Notes: a model not told the origin generated them from the letters alone. A stretch of 64,000 nucleotides of DNA from Xanthostigma xanthostigma (GCA_963575645.1 OY754469.1:37220753-37284752); one strand, 5' to 3'; shown: positions 1 to 10,563, counted from the stretch's first letter. Program-made: numbers and translations.

Positions 1-1028
1 GAAGCTCAAGGAACCGAGAATATTTTTTTCGTTACAAAGAGTTTTCGTTATATAGAGGGAAGAAAGAAAAATAACCTTTTCACCTAATTAATTTATTCAA
101 ACACACAGAGTCTGTTAACTTTGCCTGACGTTTTTTGCTATGCCAATATTTGTTTTGTATTTTATTAAGTATCTTATCTTGGGATGCGGTGGAATCATTT
201 TCATTTAAACAGTAGTTTTGGTGGCATCGAATGCTTGTTGAACAGTTGGTGATGGTTCAGAATCGCTCTCTTTACGTCTTAACGCCTAAATATGAACATA
301 TTTCTTCGTAATAGCGAATGGCTGTTGAGCTATAAAGAGGGTATTAATGTATGGGTTTTAAACTAAACCAACCAAATTTCTACGTTGTAGGGAGTTTTTC
401 GTTATAACGAAGGACGTTATAAAGAGGTTACACTAAATAATTTATATACCTAAACATAGTCATTTGAGTGTCAGTGTTCAGGGCTATATTAAAATTAGTG
501 TTTAAAAAATTCAAAAAGCACTCATATTTAAAAAATATTTTTAGCTTTTTAGTCAACATTTCTATAAAAGAGTGTTTTTTTTTAGTTTTTTTTAATCTAT
601 ATGACAGATAGATTTAGATTAATCTCACTATTTGCTTTAACTTGAATTTGAACGTGGACATGTAACATAACGGTTTAAATCAATTAAGGCACTGTATTAA
701 GTTAAAGTTTAAATTTGCTGTCCTGGGTGGAAATTGCTACCAACACAATACGTATTATGTAAATTATAAATAATTGTAAATATAAAAATTATAATAAAAA
801 AAGTTTAAATTTAAAATTATTTTTCAGTAGAATCACAATATACCTGTAAACGTATACAAGATATGAAGGAATTAAACAGGGCGTATTTTTTAAGTTCACT
901 CATTGTAGTCTAATGTCTTAAAATTAAATCCGCGATTAACTCAAAGCGGAGCTTCTCACTCGCTGCTAAGATCCTAACGAAACAGAACTGAAAGCAAGGG
1001 ATGAACAAAATTAACCAATTTTTAAAAT
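1..1028. other. AT-rich sequence without recognised gene
   Basis: No long open frame, tRNA or clear terminal repeat was seen. The stretch is AT-rich with short homopolymer runs. Because flanking repeats are so common in this window, it may hold decayed elements that I cannot recognise. Confidence 0.5.
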
Positions 1029-1582
1029 TAAATGAAGGTATACTTATTTCCTCAAAACAATAGTTTTAAGTATTAGGTAATAGTCAGAGTGCCAGTCGGC
1101 AAACATTTTACTGACACATACTCTTCCCAAACTTTGTATATGGCTTCATTAGGCCTAGTCTGACACCTATTTCCTCTATGATTTTTCTTGATTTTGAAGC
1201 GTTTTCCCTCTAAATTTTCCGAAACCATTTAAAATGTCTGACACCTCGAATATGTTCGACATATTCGAGGTGTCAGACATTTTAAATGGTTCATGTTATT
1301 TATCAGAGAACATTATTTTAGCGTTTTGGTTGAAGTTTTTAAGCGATCCAATTAAAAAACAAACAGTATATATTGATTTTTTACATGTCGTCAAAACGAC
1401 ATCTTTCGGAAAATTTAAAGGGAAAACGCCCCAAAATCATAAAAAGTCTTGGAGGAAATAGGTGTCAGACTATATGTAAAGTTTGGAGAGAATATGTGTC
1501 AGTAAAATTTTTGCCGACGGGCACTCTATTACCTAATAGTTAAAACTATTGTTTTCAGGAAATAAGTATAGCTTCATTTAAT
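1029..1582. repeat. Palindromic MITE (family A), long copy
   Basis: The left arm (about 1029-1250) and right arm (about 1260-1582) are imperfect reverse complements over most of their length, with the centre at 1234-1290 nearly perfect (GACACCTCGAATATG and its complement). An inner terminus beginning AGAGTGCC at about 1087 matches GGCACTCT near 1527. A deleted copy of the same family lies at 15936-16090, so this is a mobile non-autonomous repeat. The short open frame at 1234-1461 runs through the palindrome and is not a gene. Confidence 0.8.
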
Positions 1583-2127
1583 TCATAAAACTTAGTCTAG
1601 GGGCGCCCAGTGATTAGGTCGTACCCAGGGTCCCATAAAAGCTAGTTACGGCCCTGGCCAAAAGTATTTTTTACAATCTGAGTGAAGAGTCACCTTAAAA
1701 AGAAAAAAATGTATTATAATAATTATCCAACCCTATTTCCTTATTATGAACGATTAGCCGAGTAATTTTGTTTGAATGAAGCAGAACCATTATTCATTTT
1801 TTAATTTTAATTTTCCGTCCGCCGTAAGATGGCGGTCCGGATAATATATAAAAAAAATGAATAATGCAGTTGCTATCGATTAAATAGGCTGTCGTTACAA
1901 ACCCATTATCTGAGACGGCTATATTTTGTCATCTGAAGTGTTTTCCCGGCTGAAAAAGTAATTTTCTCTTAAAACATTATAAATGATTTAAGTTTCACGG
2001 ACAAAAAAAAATCGAGCTAGTGAAGATTTTCCCGTTACACTGAAAATTGGCAGTTTTTCAATTACAAAACATGTTACAACTTTCTTAGATGTTTATACAA
2101 TGCGTATCGCACTATAGCCCAGTAAAA
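1583..2127. other. No gene; possible hAT terminus remnant
   Basis: About 1594-1657 reads AGGGGCGCCC followed later by GCTAGTTACGGCCCTGG, which resembles one end of hAT elements of the 'CAGTGGCGTAACTAG' type in reverse orientation. No partner end or 8-bp duplication was found. The remainder is AT-rich with nothing recognisable. Confidence 0.3.
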
Positions 2128-2366
2128 AAATGATAGAGTATTTGGAAAGACTTCCGTGGCATAAGGATCGAAAATGAAGCAATACTGAGATTTTTTTAAA
2201 CTTGCATTTAATACTAACGTTTCGATACGTTTTGTATCATCTTTAGAGTGTTCAAATATACAAAACATATCGAAACGTTAGTAATAAATGCAAGTCTAAA
2301 AAATCTCAGTATTGCTTCATTTTCGATCCTTATGCCACGGAAGTCTTTCCAAATACTCTATCATTA
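2128..2366. repeat. Inverted repeat with facing hammerhead-like motifs (Penelope-type terminus)
   Basis: Arms 2128-2238 and about 2255-2366 are near-perfect reverse complements (for example ATGATAGAGTATTTGGAAAG on the left and its complement on the right). Both arms carry an ATCGAAACGTTAG-type block at the inner side. The layout, with paired CGAAACGTT blocks near the centre, recurs at 2793-2938, 14060-14410, 35320-35636 and 56672-56797 with otherwise different arm sequences. I infer that these are inverted termini of Penelope-like elements. Confidence 0.6.
2213..2249 (-). ncRNA. Hammerhead-ribozyme-like motif, mutated core
   Basis: On the minus strand: ACT, CTAAAGA, one extra T, stem II GATAC/GTATC around loop AAAAC, GAAACGTT, AGT. 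Stem II has 5 pairs and stem I 3 pairs. The core reads CTAAAGA instead of CTGANGA, so this copy is probably inactive. Confidence 0.4.
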
Positions 2367-2792
2367 ACTTCAATGGATCACAGTTACTCTATTTATTGAA
2401 TAGAGTCAATCTTCAAGTAAAAAAAATATTTTCTATTTTTTAGGGCATTGATATAAGAGTGTTTCATTTTTTATTTTTTTTTTTAAACTAGGTATATAAT
2501 TTTTATTTTTTAATTTCCAGTTTAAATGAAAAAACTATCAGAATATTGTATCGTCATCAAAACTGCATAAGTCTGCAAAGTTTCACGTGATTTGGGCTTT
2601 TGCAAGCTTTTTATATTTTACAACCAAGGTTAGGAGAATAAAGATTGCCTCGTTTTGTTATCATAGTAGTGTGGTGATGACGTCGTCCTGCGGATCTGTC
2701 AAATGAGTGTTTATATAAATTAATGGCAGTATATAATACATGCTAATATTAGTTTTGTTCCAAAAATATGTATTGAAGGAGATTATAATTTA
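2367..2792. other. AT-rich spacer, nothing recognised
   Basis: Contains poly-A and poly-T runs. No coding segment, tRNA or terminal repeat was identified. Confidence 0.4.
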
Positions 2793-2938
2793 GTTGAGGA
2801 ACAATTGAAAAATTAGCTTTACCAGAGTATCGCTTGTGGCCAACGTTTCGAATTAGACCCTGAGGATGAAAATATAATTTTCGAAACGTTGGCCACAAGC
2901 GATACTCTGGTAAAGCTTATTTTTCAATTGTTCCTCAA
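2793..2938. repeat. Short inverted repeat with hammerhead-like motif
   Basis: The arms (from 2793, TTGAGGAACAATTGAAAAA; to 2938, its complement) pair through AGCTTTACCAGAGTATCGC and CCAACGTTTCG, with a centre of about 30 bases. The arm sequence AGCTTTACC...GTGGCC.ACGTTTC recurs at 56672-56797, which shows a dispersed family. Confidence 0.7.
2856..2894 (+). ncRNA. Hammerhead-ribozyme-like motif
   Basis: The plus strand reads CTGAGGA (2860-2866), one extra T, stem II GAAAAT/ATTTTC with loop ATA, then GAAACGTT (2883-2890). Stem I is GACC/GGCC with one mismatch. It matches the CTGANGA...GAAA hammerhead pattern except for the extra base before stem II. Confidence 0.5.
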
Positions 2939-3012
2939 CAAAATTAAATGTTTTTAAGCCGCAACAGAATAACCACTCTTAGTAATGCAGTGTAAGCAAG
3001 AAGTGTTTACAA

Positions 3013-3086
3013 GCAACGATGGTTCAGTGGTAGAATGCTCGTCTGCCACACCGGCGCCCTATGTAATATGTATTCCCGGCCGATAT
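3013..3086 (+). pseudogene. tRNA-Gly(GCC)-derived sequence
   Basis: The 5' two thirds closely follow a eukaryotic tRNA-Gly: GGTTCAGTGGTAGAATGCTC (A box region) and anticodon GCC in CTGCCAC. The TpsiC arm is damaged (TATGTAATATGTATTCCCGG where a GGTTCGATTCCCGG-like sequence is expected) and the acceptor stem does not close well. It is either a pseudogene or the head of a tRNA-derived SINE, since a GC-richer body follows directly. Confidence 0.7.
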
Positions 3087-3360
3087 TCAAAGCAATGGCA
3101 CGTCAATCCGGTGTCGGAGAGGCAACCGGGTGGCGAGTGGTAATCTGGGCCTTTGAGTGGTACAGAGCCCCCTGGTAGCGGCCAAAGTGACCCCAAATGG
3201 ACAGGGGCGGCGATATGGGGGTGGGGCAAAATCAAAAAATGTTTGAAAAGGCAACCGGATAAAAATGCGGTTGCATTGAAGGAAATACCCTAATTATATA
3301 ATAAAATTTTTTTGCCAGCCGAAACACGCGGGCCGTTTATGCACTAGCGAATAAAAAAAA
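3087..3360 (+). repeat. GC-richer body after the tRNA-Gly head, possible SINE
   Basis: About 3090-3250 is distinctly richer in G and C than its surroundings (GGCGAGTGGTAATCTGGGCC, TGGACAGGGGCGGCG). It is followed by GGCAACCGGATAAAAATGCGG and an A/T-rich end near 3300. Together with the tRNA-Gly-like head this fits a SINE. No second copy is present in the window, so the call is an inference. Confidence 0.4.
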
Positions 3361-3369
3361 AATTAAAAA

Positions 3370-3890
3370 AAACTGAAAAGGCAACCGCTTCAAAATTAGT
3401 GAGCATACTTATTGACACCACCAAACGTTGGAACAAAATTGCCATCCGATCCTGATGGGCAGTTTCAGAGAAACAACCCCTCAAAGTCGCCGAAAAACCC
3501 TTTTTTTCGATTTTTTCAACAATAAGTAAAAAAAACACACTAAAAATTGTTCAAATCGGATGGCATTCGAAATTTTTACTGTCATAAGTACAAATAATAG
3601 TGTGTATCAATACCATCCGATTTCGATTAAATTTACCCCTATTTAGCCACCCCCCAAATCTCATGAAAATAACAATTTTATGCAGCGTATGGCATTATTT
3701 TTATTGTTATTGAGTTTTGGGAGGTGGCTAAATAGGGGTAAATTTAATAAAAATCGGATGGCATTGATACACACTATTATTTGTACTTAGGATAGTATAA
3801 ATTTCGAATGCCATCCGATTTGAACAATTTTTAGTGTGTTTTTTTTACTTATTGTTGAAAAAATCGAAAAAAAGGGTAATTATCATTTTT
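3370..3890. repeat. Foldback element with 150-bp arms
   Basis: Arms of about 3503-3655 and 3725-3880 are near-perfect reverse complements, including AAATCGGATGGCATT and CCCCTATTTAGCCACC motifs. The loop is about 70 bases (AACAATTTTATGCAGCGTAT). GGCAACCG near 3380 also occurs in the preceding element, so the two may belong together. No coding content. Confidence 0.75.
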
Positions 3891-3954
3891 GTTTTTAGAA
3901 TTGCAAATCACTTGATTTATTTATTTTATTATATTTTTAGAATTGCAAAACCAC

Positions 3955-4186
3955 TTGATTATTTTTTTTATACTGACTCACTTATCATAACTTTTAATGT
4001 TTTCCGTTAGCCTAGAATCTTGGTTGACGCGAAAGAAGGTTGCATAGCACAAGTAAAGAACTAAACCCGAAAATCATAAATTTCTGATTTTATATATAGA
4101 ATTAGTACATGGCAAATTTAATTTTTATGAAATAACGCTACGGAACCCTCAGGGCGCGATATCCACTCGCACTTGTCCATCTTTTT
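3955..4186 (-). repeat. Interspersed repeat family B, minus-strand copy
   Basis: Read on the minus strand it begins GGACAAGTGCGAGTGG, then TCGCGCCCTGAGGGTTCCGT, and continues into an AT-rich body. The same head occurs at 46830 (GACGAACAAGTGCGAGTAGA) and, diverged, near 18825. The shared body text (TAAAGAA...AAATCATAAATT) confirms homology with 46830-47376. Confidence 0.65.
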
Positions 4187-4671
4187 TTCAAGTCTGTTCT
4201 ATCATTATACTTCATTTGAACGGGTTGTAATGAGACAACCTTATAAACTCCACCAATCTTGCATAAAACCACATACGAGTACATCATACAAGTCAAGTGT
4301 GTTAAAACAGAACACAGTGTATAGTTTCAGAACAGAACTCCGTAAAACAATTTCGACACATTCAACACCATCGAGTGTTATAATTTGTGAGGGTGAGACC
4401 CCAATCAAAAGTGATTCATTCAAGAATAATACAGTTTCATGAAAGTTTGACCTAATTGTATTTCATAACTTTTATTGAGTATTTGAAGTTCTCTATTGAT
4501 TCGATGAATACCTAATGACATATACCTAATTAAAACTTTGCTGAAGCCTTCAAGCAAAAGTGCAGCCTTGAATGTTCGATTCAACTTCAACAAGTACACC
4601 GTGTTTCCAAATGATGAAAACACTTCCATAATATCTAATATCTAAGTTAAAAGCAGAAGTAAAATGCCTAA
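4187..4671. other. Unrecognised stretch with short open frames on both strands
   Basis: Open frames of 89 codons (plus, 4173-4442), 60 codons (minus, 4241-4423) and 69 codons (minus, 4420-4629) occur here. None resembles a family I know, and the overlapping frames on both strands argue against coding. The two minus-strand frames could be pieces of one frameshifted old gene or transposase, but I see no motif to support this. Confidence 0.3.
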
Positions 4672-4732
4672 GGCTTAACTCACACGTACCTCTTTCCGAC
4701 CACAAAAAAGTGGTCCTAAGGTGGTTTGAACT

Positions 4733-5762
4733 CAGTGCTGGATTAACCTATAAGCAAAATAAGCAATTGCTACTGATATAAAGTTGTCTTTAGAAGTATA
4801 GCAGTCAAAAATAAATAATAATGTATTTTTGAAAATGAAAGCGAAATTTTTTTTACTTTAAAATGCCTAAGAACCGATTTTATAGACAGTCAAATTTTCA
4901 ATGAAAGCATTAATTGTAAAAGGGTCTAGCATAAAAATGTAGGGTTGCGGCCCTAGAGAGATATTTTGAAAATGACTTGAGATTCAATAGTGGGGAGGTA
5001 TAAAACTCCTGTTGACACAATTTTAGCCTCTCATCTTTCTGCGTTCTGGAGATAATTAATCAAGTATTCGCGAGATCGGATATTTTTGAAAATTTTTTTT
5101 CTCGGAAGCTATTGAAGCTACATTTTTAAGACAAAATGGTCATAAGAATTTTTTTATTTTTTTGGAAGTGTTGCACCTATTTTATATTTATGTACTTTTT
5201 AGTAGTAATACTAGATATTGTAAGCTACATTATATATTTTTTCCATCATTGTACCTTCACGTGAACTATAAATAAAATGTAAAAAAAACTTTTTTAATTT
5301 TTTTTTTATAGTAAATGCAGTGTAAAATTTATAAAACACATATATATTGTAGAGTAACATTTTGTCTAACAAACGGTTTTTGTCTTAAAAGTGTAGCTTC
5401 AATAGCTTCCGAGAAAATTTTTTTTTAAAAATATCCGATCTCGCGAATACTTGATTAATTATCTCCAGAACGCAGAAAGATGAGAGGCTAAAATTGTGTC
5501 AACAGGAGTTTTATACCTCCCCACTATTGAATCTCAAGTCATTTTCAAAATATCTCTCTGGGGCCGCAACCCTACATTTTTGTGCTAGACCGTTTAAATT
5601 TTTCCTAAAATTCCATGCTTTTTAAATTTTTTCTATCAATTTGAAGCTTATGACATTCACAATTTGATTTTTTTTTGTATAAACTTAACATGACTGCTGT
5701 TAAAAATGAGTGTCCATAGGCAAGAAATGCTTAGGGCATCAAAAAGTCTTAATCCGGCACTG
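4733..5762. mobile_element. Non-autonomous hAT-like element inside the Harbinger copy
   Basis: Ends CAGTGCTGGATTAA and TTAATCCGGCACTG are imperfect inverted repeats. The flanking sequence TTTGAACT (4725-4732 and 5763-5770) is a perfect 8-bp target duplication, the hAT signature. No transposase reading frame remains. A foldback at 4923-5591 makes up most of the interior. Confidence 0.88.
4923..5591. repeat. 670-bp foldback with arms of about 210 bp
   Basis: The left arm from GGTCTAGC (4923) through AAGACAAAATG (about 5138) is mirrored by the right arm ending GCTAGACC (5591). Arm identity is very high by eye, with only a few substitutions and short indels. The loop is about 240 bases and AT-rich. 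A transcript would form a long double-stranded hairpin. It may be part of the hAT element or a later insertion. Confidence 0.85.
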
Positions 5763-5854
5763 TTTGAACTCGACCACTTTCCATCAACAGTTTTATGGGC
5801 ACGCAGACGTTGGTGAAACCACAAATGGACCACACAGAACAGACAGTAAAGCGA

Positions 5855-5995
5855 TGGATTTATTAATAGAATTTATTGGGTTCATCCAATTTTTGAAGAT
5901 AGAAACGAGAGTCAATTTCAACTTTATCATCGTTTGATATTATTATTTTCGAATGAGCAAAAGTACTTTCGATTATTTGTATGTCTGTTCAGTCT
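5855..5995 (+). pseudogene. PIF/Harbinger transposase N-terminal remnant, copy 1
   Basis: The conceptual pieces include an IYWVHPIFE-like stretch in one frame and an RMSKSTFDYL-like stretch (5950-5980) in another. This matches the usual 'fWVHP...R...Fd' start of ALP1-type Harbinger nucleases as I recall it. The region is frameshifted, has no catalytic part and is non-functional. Copy 2 at 49600-49785 is clearer. Confidence 0.55.
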
Positions 5996-6216
5996 GTGGT
6001 CAGTTAGTGGTCGGCGAGTTGCACGTGTGAGCGGAGTTGACCAACATCGGCCGGTTTGTTTGTGGGCGATATTACCAACACACGACGACTGTTGTTGACA
6101 ATTTGTTGTCCGTGTGAGCGCTATAACGATATTACATACTAATGCCGTACTCTCAGCCATCGACCACTTTTTTGTGGTTCTAATGTGGAGGGAAAGTGAT
6201 CCGTGTGAGTTAAGCC

Positions 6217-6610
6217 TAAAGGTCGCTGCACACGAGGCTAGATTCCTTGCTAGATTTGGCTGCTAGGTTTCAAGCGTGCTATGGCGCTGGATTTCGTGAT
6301 TGGTTTTCTGTGTTTTGAAGCTGCCTTTGTCGATGGGTTTGGTGCGCGTGCAGTGACAGTTCTAATGTTAACAACAGTGAACGTTTATTGTCTCTGAACA
6401 GGTCACATACTGTGACGCCATGTTTGTTTGTGGGCGTTTGTCCATGTCGCCCCCGTGACAAGATACTGTTTTCTGATTGGTTCCTGCTCTAAACAAGCAC
6501 GAAAAATAGTCTCGGTTCTAAATTTTAAATCGTGCTTGTAACCTCGCACGCGAGTCCGCAGTGACGTTTCCATCCTTGTAGCCGGCGCAACTCGCGGCAA
6601 AACCAGCCTT
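6217..6610. repeat. Harbinger-type MITE (family C), partial copy
   Basis: Starts GGTCGCTGCACACGAGGCTAG right after the previous element's duplication. The body shares CAGAGACAATAAACGT-type text, GGCGTTTGTCCATG and TGATTGGTTCCTGC with 24823-25236 and 33880-34220. The opposite end is not clear. The open frames here on the minus strand are not coding. Confidence 0.6.
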
Positions 6611-7199
6611 GTATGCTATTTACAGTTTGAAATTTGCCGAGACTACGGCAGTATCAATAATCACACATTCCAAGTAATTTTCTTTTATTTTGATATATTT
6701 CAGTTTTCCCTGAAGATATTAAACAAATACATTGTTCATAGTCAGACATATTATGGAGGTAATTATTCTTTTTCTTCGCCGAGTTTTGCCATATAAAAGT
6801 TTTTATTGTTGTTATACAGCTGTATAGACAGTCTTTTGTTGGAGCTGGATACACATTTTCGAAATGCATAAAGACTTTTTTAAAAATAAAATAAGTAATT
6901 TCCAAACTTTTAACGCACCTGTTTAGATTGTAAACAAACTTTTTTATGATTCAACATTTTAATATAAAACTGTATTTGAAATATTTAGGGGTGTGCGAAT
7001 GAATGGCATTTCTATTCGAATAAAGTAATAGAGTCCAGCATTAAAATATTTACTAATTTAGGTTAGAGTACGATAATTCGATGTGCAAAATAGCCACTGA
7101 AAATATACAATTATTATTATTTTATATAACATATTATAACAGTGTTATTAGTTGTTTTAAGTGCGGAAAAGGGATTTTTATAAATATTTTTTATGCGCA
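6611..7199. other. Nothing recognised
   Basis: AT-rich. An 83-codon minus-strand frame at 6654-6905 has no recognisable motif and ordinary non-coding composition. Confidence 0.4.
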
Positions 7200-7402
7200 G
7201 TAAAAAGGCGTTTGGGGGAAGTTCTTTAAAAAGCAATTACGGGGTCGTGTCGATGCGATACGCTTTTTTTTAGCAGTGAAAAAGGGAAGGCGTTTGGTAG
7301 AGTTTTAAAAAAACAATTACGGGATCGTGTGGATGCGATGGGCGCCGTGAAAAGAGGATGGCGTTTGGGGGGAGTTCTTTACTAAACAATTACGGGGTCG
7401 TG
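7200..7402. repeat. Short tandem array, about 70-82 bp unit, three copies
   Basis: The block GGCGTTTGG followed by AGTT, CAATTACGGG.TCGTGT and ATGCGAT occurs at about 7207, 7289 and 7360. Units diverge by small indels. No coding meaning is seen. Confidence 0.7.
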
Positions 7403-8000
7403 TACACAAAGTGAAATAGTAATACAGTAATTCTACATCAGTTGCTATGACGTATATATGTGATTTCTGATTGGTTAGATTCAAAGAATGACAGTGAAAG
7501 ACGAAAAGTAGTTCCATTTTTTTACGTATTTTTGAGGAGTTTTGAGAATAATCCGTAAAGATTTTTTTTTGGAACGTCAAAGTTTAGCGTTTTCTATGAC
7601 AAAAAAAAGCAAAAATTTGGACACATCGAGTTATCCTACTGGACTCAAATATTGACTCTTCGAGTTGATTTGAAAATTTTTTTTTGGTATCTAGCTAGTT
7701 GACTTTGGTGCAATATTCGTTAGGAAAATTAATAAAATGTTTATCAACATTAAAACGGGTCTCCGGGGGGAGGGGAAAGTTGATTATTATTTAATATATT
7801 TAAAACATAATCATACTAATTTCACATATTTATTTCAATTTACAAGTTTTAATTTAAACAATAATAATATTAATTAAAACTGGCAATTCTAAAAATCACT
7901 TAAAAATATAAAAAAAATACAGAGAGAAAATACATTATAATAAAACGTCGCTAAATGATCAACATTAAAAATGCTACTGAATAATAATATTTTTACCAAT
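7403..8000 (-). other. Downstream flank and presumed 3' UTR of the DUF4781-like gene
   Basis: Sequence after the TAA at 8003-8001 is AT-rich. Minus-strand AATAAA at 7834-7829 is a plausible polyadenylation signal about 170 bases after the stop. The boundary of the transcript cannot be set from sequence alone. Confidence 0.4.
7829..7834 (-). terminator. Candidate polyadenylation signal AATAAA
   Basis: TTTATT on the plus strand gives AATAAA on the minus strand, 167 bases downstream of the stop codon of the six-exon gene. In such AT-rich DNA the hexamer is frequent by chance, so only its position supports it. Confidence 0.4.
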
Positions 8001-8148
8001 TTACGATGATTTCTGAAGTTTATCTTTAGTGTCACTTATTATTTTGGCAATAAATTCGTCAGCATTGTTTATTTGAATTATATCTCTGACTATCTCAACG
8101 TGGTCCTTATTTTGTTGATAATCATTGTACACTTTGACACAAACATTT
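8001..8148 (-). CDS. Exon 6 (last coding exon) of the DUF4781-like gene
   Basis: Acceptor TCTTATTTCTAG|AAATG. The first base completes the Arg codon. Encodes NVCVKVYNDYQQNKDHVEIV, then RDIIQINNADEFIAKIISDT and a short tail ending KLQKSS and TAA. The frame agreement over the join and the absence of earlier stops support it. Confidence 0.85.
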
Positions 8149-8381
8149 CTAGAAATAAGAAACATTTAGTCTACCTGCCATTGAAGATGATACAAAAATA
8201 ATCAAAACGTCAATTTTTTAAACGTCAGTATTTCTCCACTTATTGATCCTGATTCCATAATAGTTTGTTATCTCTTTATTGTCTACAAAGTTATAGCGAA
8301 TTTATCTGTCTCATAATTAAAAGTGTAAGTTGAAGTGGTTGGCCGTCAATATATTGACGTAGTCCTGCGCCTAATAGTGCG

Positions 8382-8920
8382 AGATCCGGTGTTAGAAATA
8401 TATACCCTCATCTGTTATTAATTGATAATGACAAAGATTGTATGTTAGATGAATGTTTGATAAATCGCACATGGATTACCTAGCTAAATCGCGTACCGAT
8501 GCTAGTAAATTAAATAAATTCTAATTAACTTTCCCGATTTGTTAATCATAAAAATCGAGCCTAAGATGAGAGAATATGACACAAATAAAATGTTAACAAA
8601 ACAAATTCAATCAGACTCAAAGTACATAGAACACTATTTACAAGGTATGTTTATGTGGATGATCTATATTTATGTATAGAATTGGATATTCCAATTACTT
8701 GTGTTATATCCTCTCAGCTAATGCTCGATTTTTATGATTAACAAATCAGGAAAGTTGATTTAATTAGAATTCATTTAATAAACAGAATCGGTTCGCGATT
8801 TAGCTAGGCAACCCATGTGCGATTTACCAATCTATATAATATTATCTAACATATAATCTTTGTCATCATCAAATAACAGATGAGGGAATATATTTCTAGT
8901 ACCGGATTTTAGACTATAAA
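8382..8920. repeat. Foldback element in intron 5
   Basis: Arms of about 8382-8575 and 8690-8920 are imperfect reverse complements (for example TGTTAATCATAAAAATCGAG and CGATTTTTATGATTAACAAA). The element fills most of the 787-base intron and ends close to the exon 5 donor. In pre-mRNA it would form a long hairpin. Confidence 0.75.
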
Positions 8921-8935
8921 GTTCATCATCAATAC

Positions 8936-9177
8936 CTGACTTTTTTAATTTTCAAATTTTTTTCGAACTCTTCTAAAACGTTGGTCTGCGTCTTTGCTCG
9001 AATAACTGCGTTGATTATTGTCGTACTAATTGCCATATGACTAAAAAACAAAGTAGAGCCGACAAAACTCAATATTTCTATGGTGGACATTTCGGAGTCT
9101 TCAGAGGCTGCATTTCGATAATACCGGCCTTTTGCAGCATTTATAGCATGTACAATGCTGTAAGCAGTTCTTGCAGC
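8936..9177 (-). CDS. Exon 5 of the DUF4781-like gene
   Basis: Acceptor AACTTTTTTAG|GCTGCA. Encodes AARTAYSIVHAINAAKGRYY, a hydrophobic stretch EILSFVGSTLFFSHMAISTT and a Lys/Glu-rich end. It stops two bases into an Arg codon at GTCAG|GTATTG. A foldback element begins only about 25 bases into the following intron. Confidence 0.85.
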
Positions 9178-9236
9178 CTAAAAAAGTTGGAATGTTGGAA
9201 TTAAAATTTTACTTCAAAAATTGATTATTTTTAATT

Positions 9237-9975
9237 AACTCTAGCCGGGAATTCACGAGCAGACAATCCGCGGCGTTTTGTCGGCAACGAAACCGCACCT
9301 GAATCAAAACCAAGGGGAAGTAAACGAAGTGGATATGTTGTGGACCAAGTGATAAATAGGGCATTATTCATAATGCCCGGGCAGTTTGAAAAATGCCCAA
9401 TATGAGAGGGCTGTGTGATAAACACTATTCAAATAATTAAATTGACCGGGAATTATGAATAATGCCCTTCACCTATTGGGCAGAATAATAAAAAGATATT
9501 TTTATTAATCTTTTTGATGTTGACATACATTATTATTATAAAATAAATTATTATGGTAGGAAGGTACGAATAGAAACAAATTCAAAATATAGAACGAATA
9601 TTAGTTTTTTTTTAAGATAATCAGTCTTAAATTAAAAATATGTTTTTTGGGTTCGGGGGACCTCAAAACGAAAAAATATTGTAAAATACGCTCTGTTGTG
9701 ATCAGGGGATGAGTTGCGTGCTCTGATTGGCTAGTGCGTATCACATATTTGTCTCTGCTCCCCACGTCTTGCAAAATGTACTTAAATTATTAAATTGCTC
9801 AACAATCACATAGCAATATTCATAATAACCGGGCACTGTAATAAATAATGAAGTTTTAATGATTATTTATTACATGGCCCGATTTGACTTGTCATTATTC
9901 ATATTGCCCGGGAATTATCCATAATGCCCTGATTAATCACATAGTCCATAACAGATACACGGGCAGATTGTTCGC
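9237..9975. repeat. Inverted-repeat element with GGGCATTAT..ATAATGCCC ends, in intron 4
   Basis: GTGATAAATAGGGCATTATT at 9348 is mirrored by TAATGCCCTGATTAATCAC at about 9943. Further outward, GATATGTTGTGGACCAAGTG is mirrored by CATAGTCCATAACAGATAC. A third TGAATAATGCCC block occurs at 9461-9472. The family is not recognised. Confidence 0.55.
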
Positions 9976-10260
9976 CGCGGGAGGACGCGGAAGAAGGCGG
10001 TCGGGTGGATCTGCCGCCAGTCGGGATACAAGTGGCTGTCGCCAGCGGTTGACGGTCGCGATCGTAGTTGCATGAGTCAGTACGGCGGTTTTTCGGCTCG
10101 TGTAGACGGGCTGGGCGTTTTACTCGCGGATTGGTCACCGACCTGCCGCCGCGAAAAAACCGATTGTGTATCCAACCAAAATTTTAGTCGCGGTCGGGCC
10201 GACACACCGCCGTGTTTCTTCGGCTCGTGTAACCGGGGCCTAAGTATAATTTACGCCTAC
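9976..10260. repeat. GC-rich repeat-like segment in intron 4
   Basis: Abruptly GC-rich (CGCCGCGGGAGGACGCGG, CTGCCGCCAGTCGGG). TTTCGGCTCGTGTAGACGG and TTCTTCGGCTCGTGTAACCGG repeat about 120 bases apart, and GGCCCCGGTTACACGAGCCG at the right (minus strand) looks like a transposon terminus. Open frames exist on both strands, but nothing protein-like is recognised. Confidence 0.45.
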
Positions 10261-10387
10261 CAAGAATAGAGAATTACCAGATGTACTGATTTTTGCAGTT
10301 AATTTCACGATTTTTCAAAAATATTTAGATTAGAACTGGGCACACAAGTTTTAAACATAAAAAAAATCTAAAACTGAAACGTATTAC

Positions 10388-10519
10388 CGCTTTAACTTGA
10401 ACTCCACTTTGAATAGACCTAGACAATAATTTTGAAGCACCGCCAGTAAAAAGCGTTGCTGCTCCTCCGGCAATTCCAAGCCAGCAGCCACGTGACTCAT
10501 CATTTCTCAAGCCAATATC
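10388..10519 (-). CDS. Exon 4 of the DUF4781-like gene
   Basis: Acceptor ACGATTTTTAG|GATATT, 44 codons in phase 0 (residues 263-306), donor AAAGCG|GTAATAC. It encodes DIGLRNDESRGCWLGIAGG, then a small-residue patch ATLFTGGASK and SRSIQSGVQVKA. The WLGIAGG motif fits the family as I remember it. Confidence 0.85.
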
Positions 10520-10563
10520 CTAAAAATCGTATTTTTTGCAATTTTATACACATAGATAATATA

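Larger units (their letters stand above)
4672..6216 (+). mobile_element. PIF/Harbinger element copy 1, interrupted by a hAT insertion
   Basis: The ends GGCTTAACTCACACG and CGTGTGAGTTAAGCC are inverted repeats flanked by a TAA target duplication (4669-4671 and 6217-6219), as expected for PIF/Harbinger. The second copy is at 49460-49958 with a TTA duplication. The interior contains a remnant of the transposase N-terminal region (about 5860-5990). A hAT element splits it at 4733-5762. Removing that insertion leaves about 0.5 kb, the size of copy 2. Confidence 0.9.

Noticed and set aside
9231-9425. Transposase exon in the GGGCATTAT inverted-repeat region
   Set aside because: The minus-strand frame (MFITQPSHIGHFSNCPG...) consists of repeat-end sequence. 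No catalytic motif was seen.
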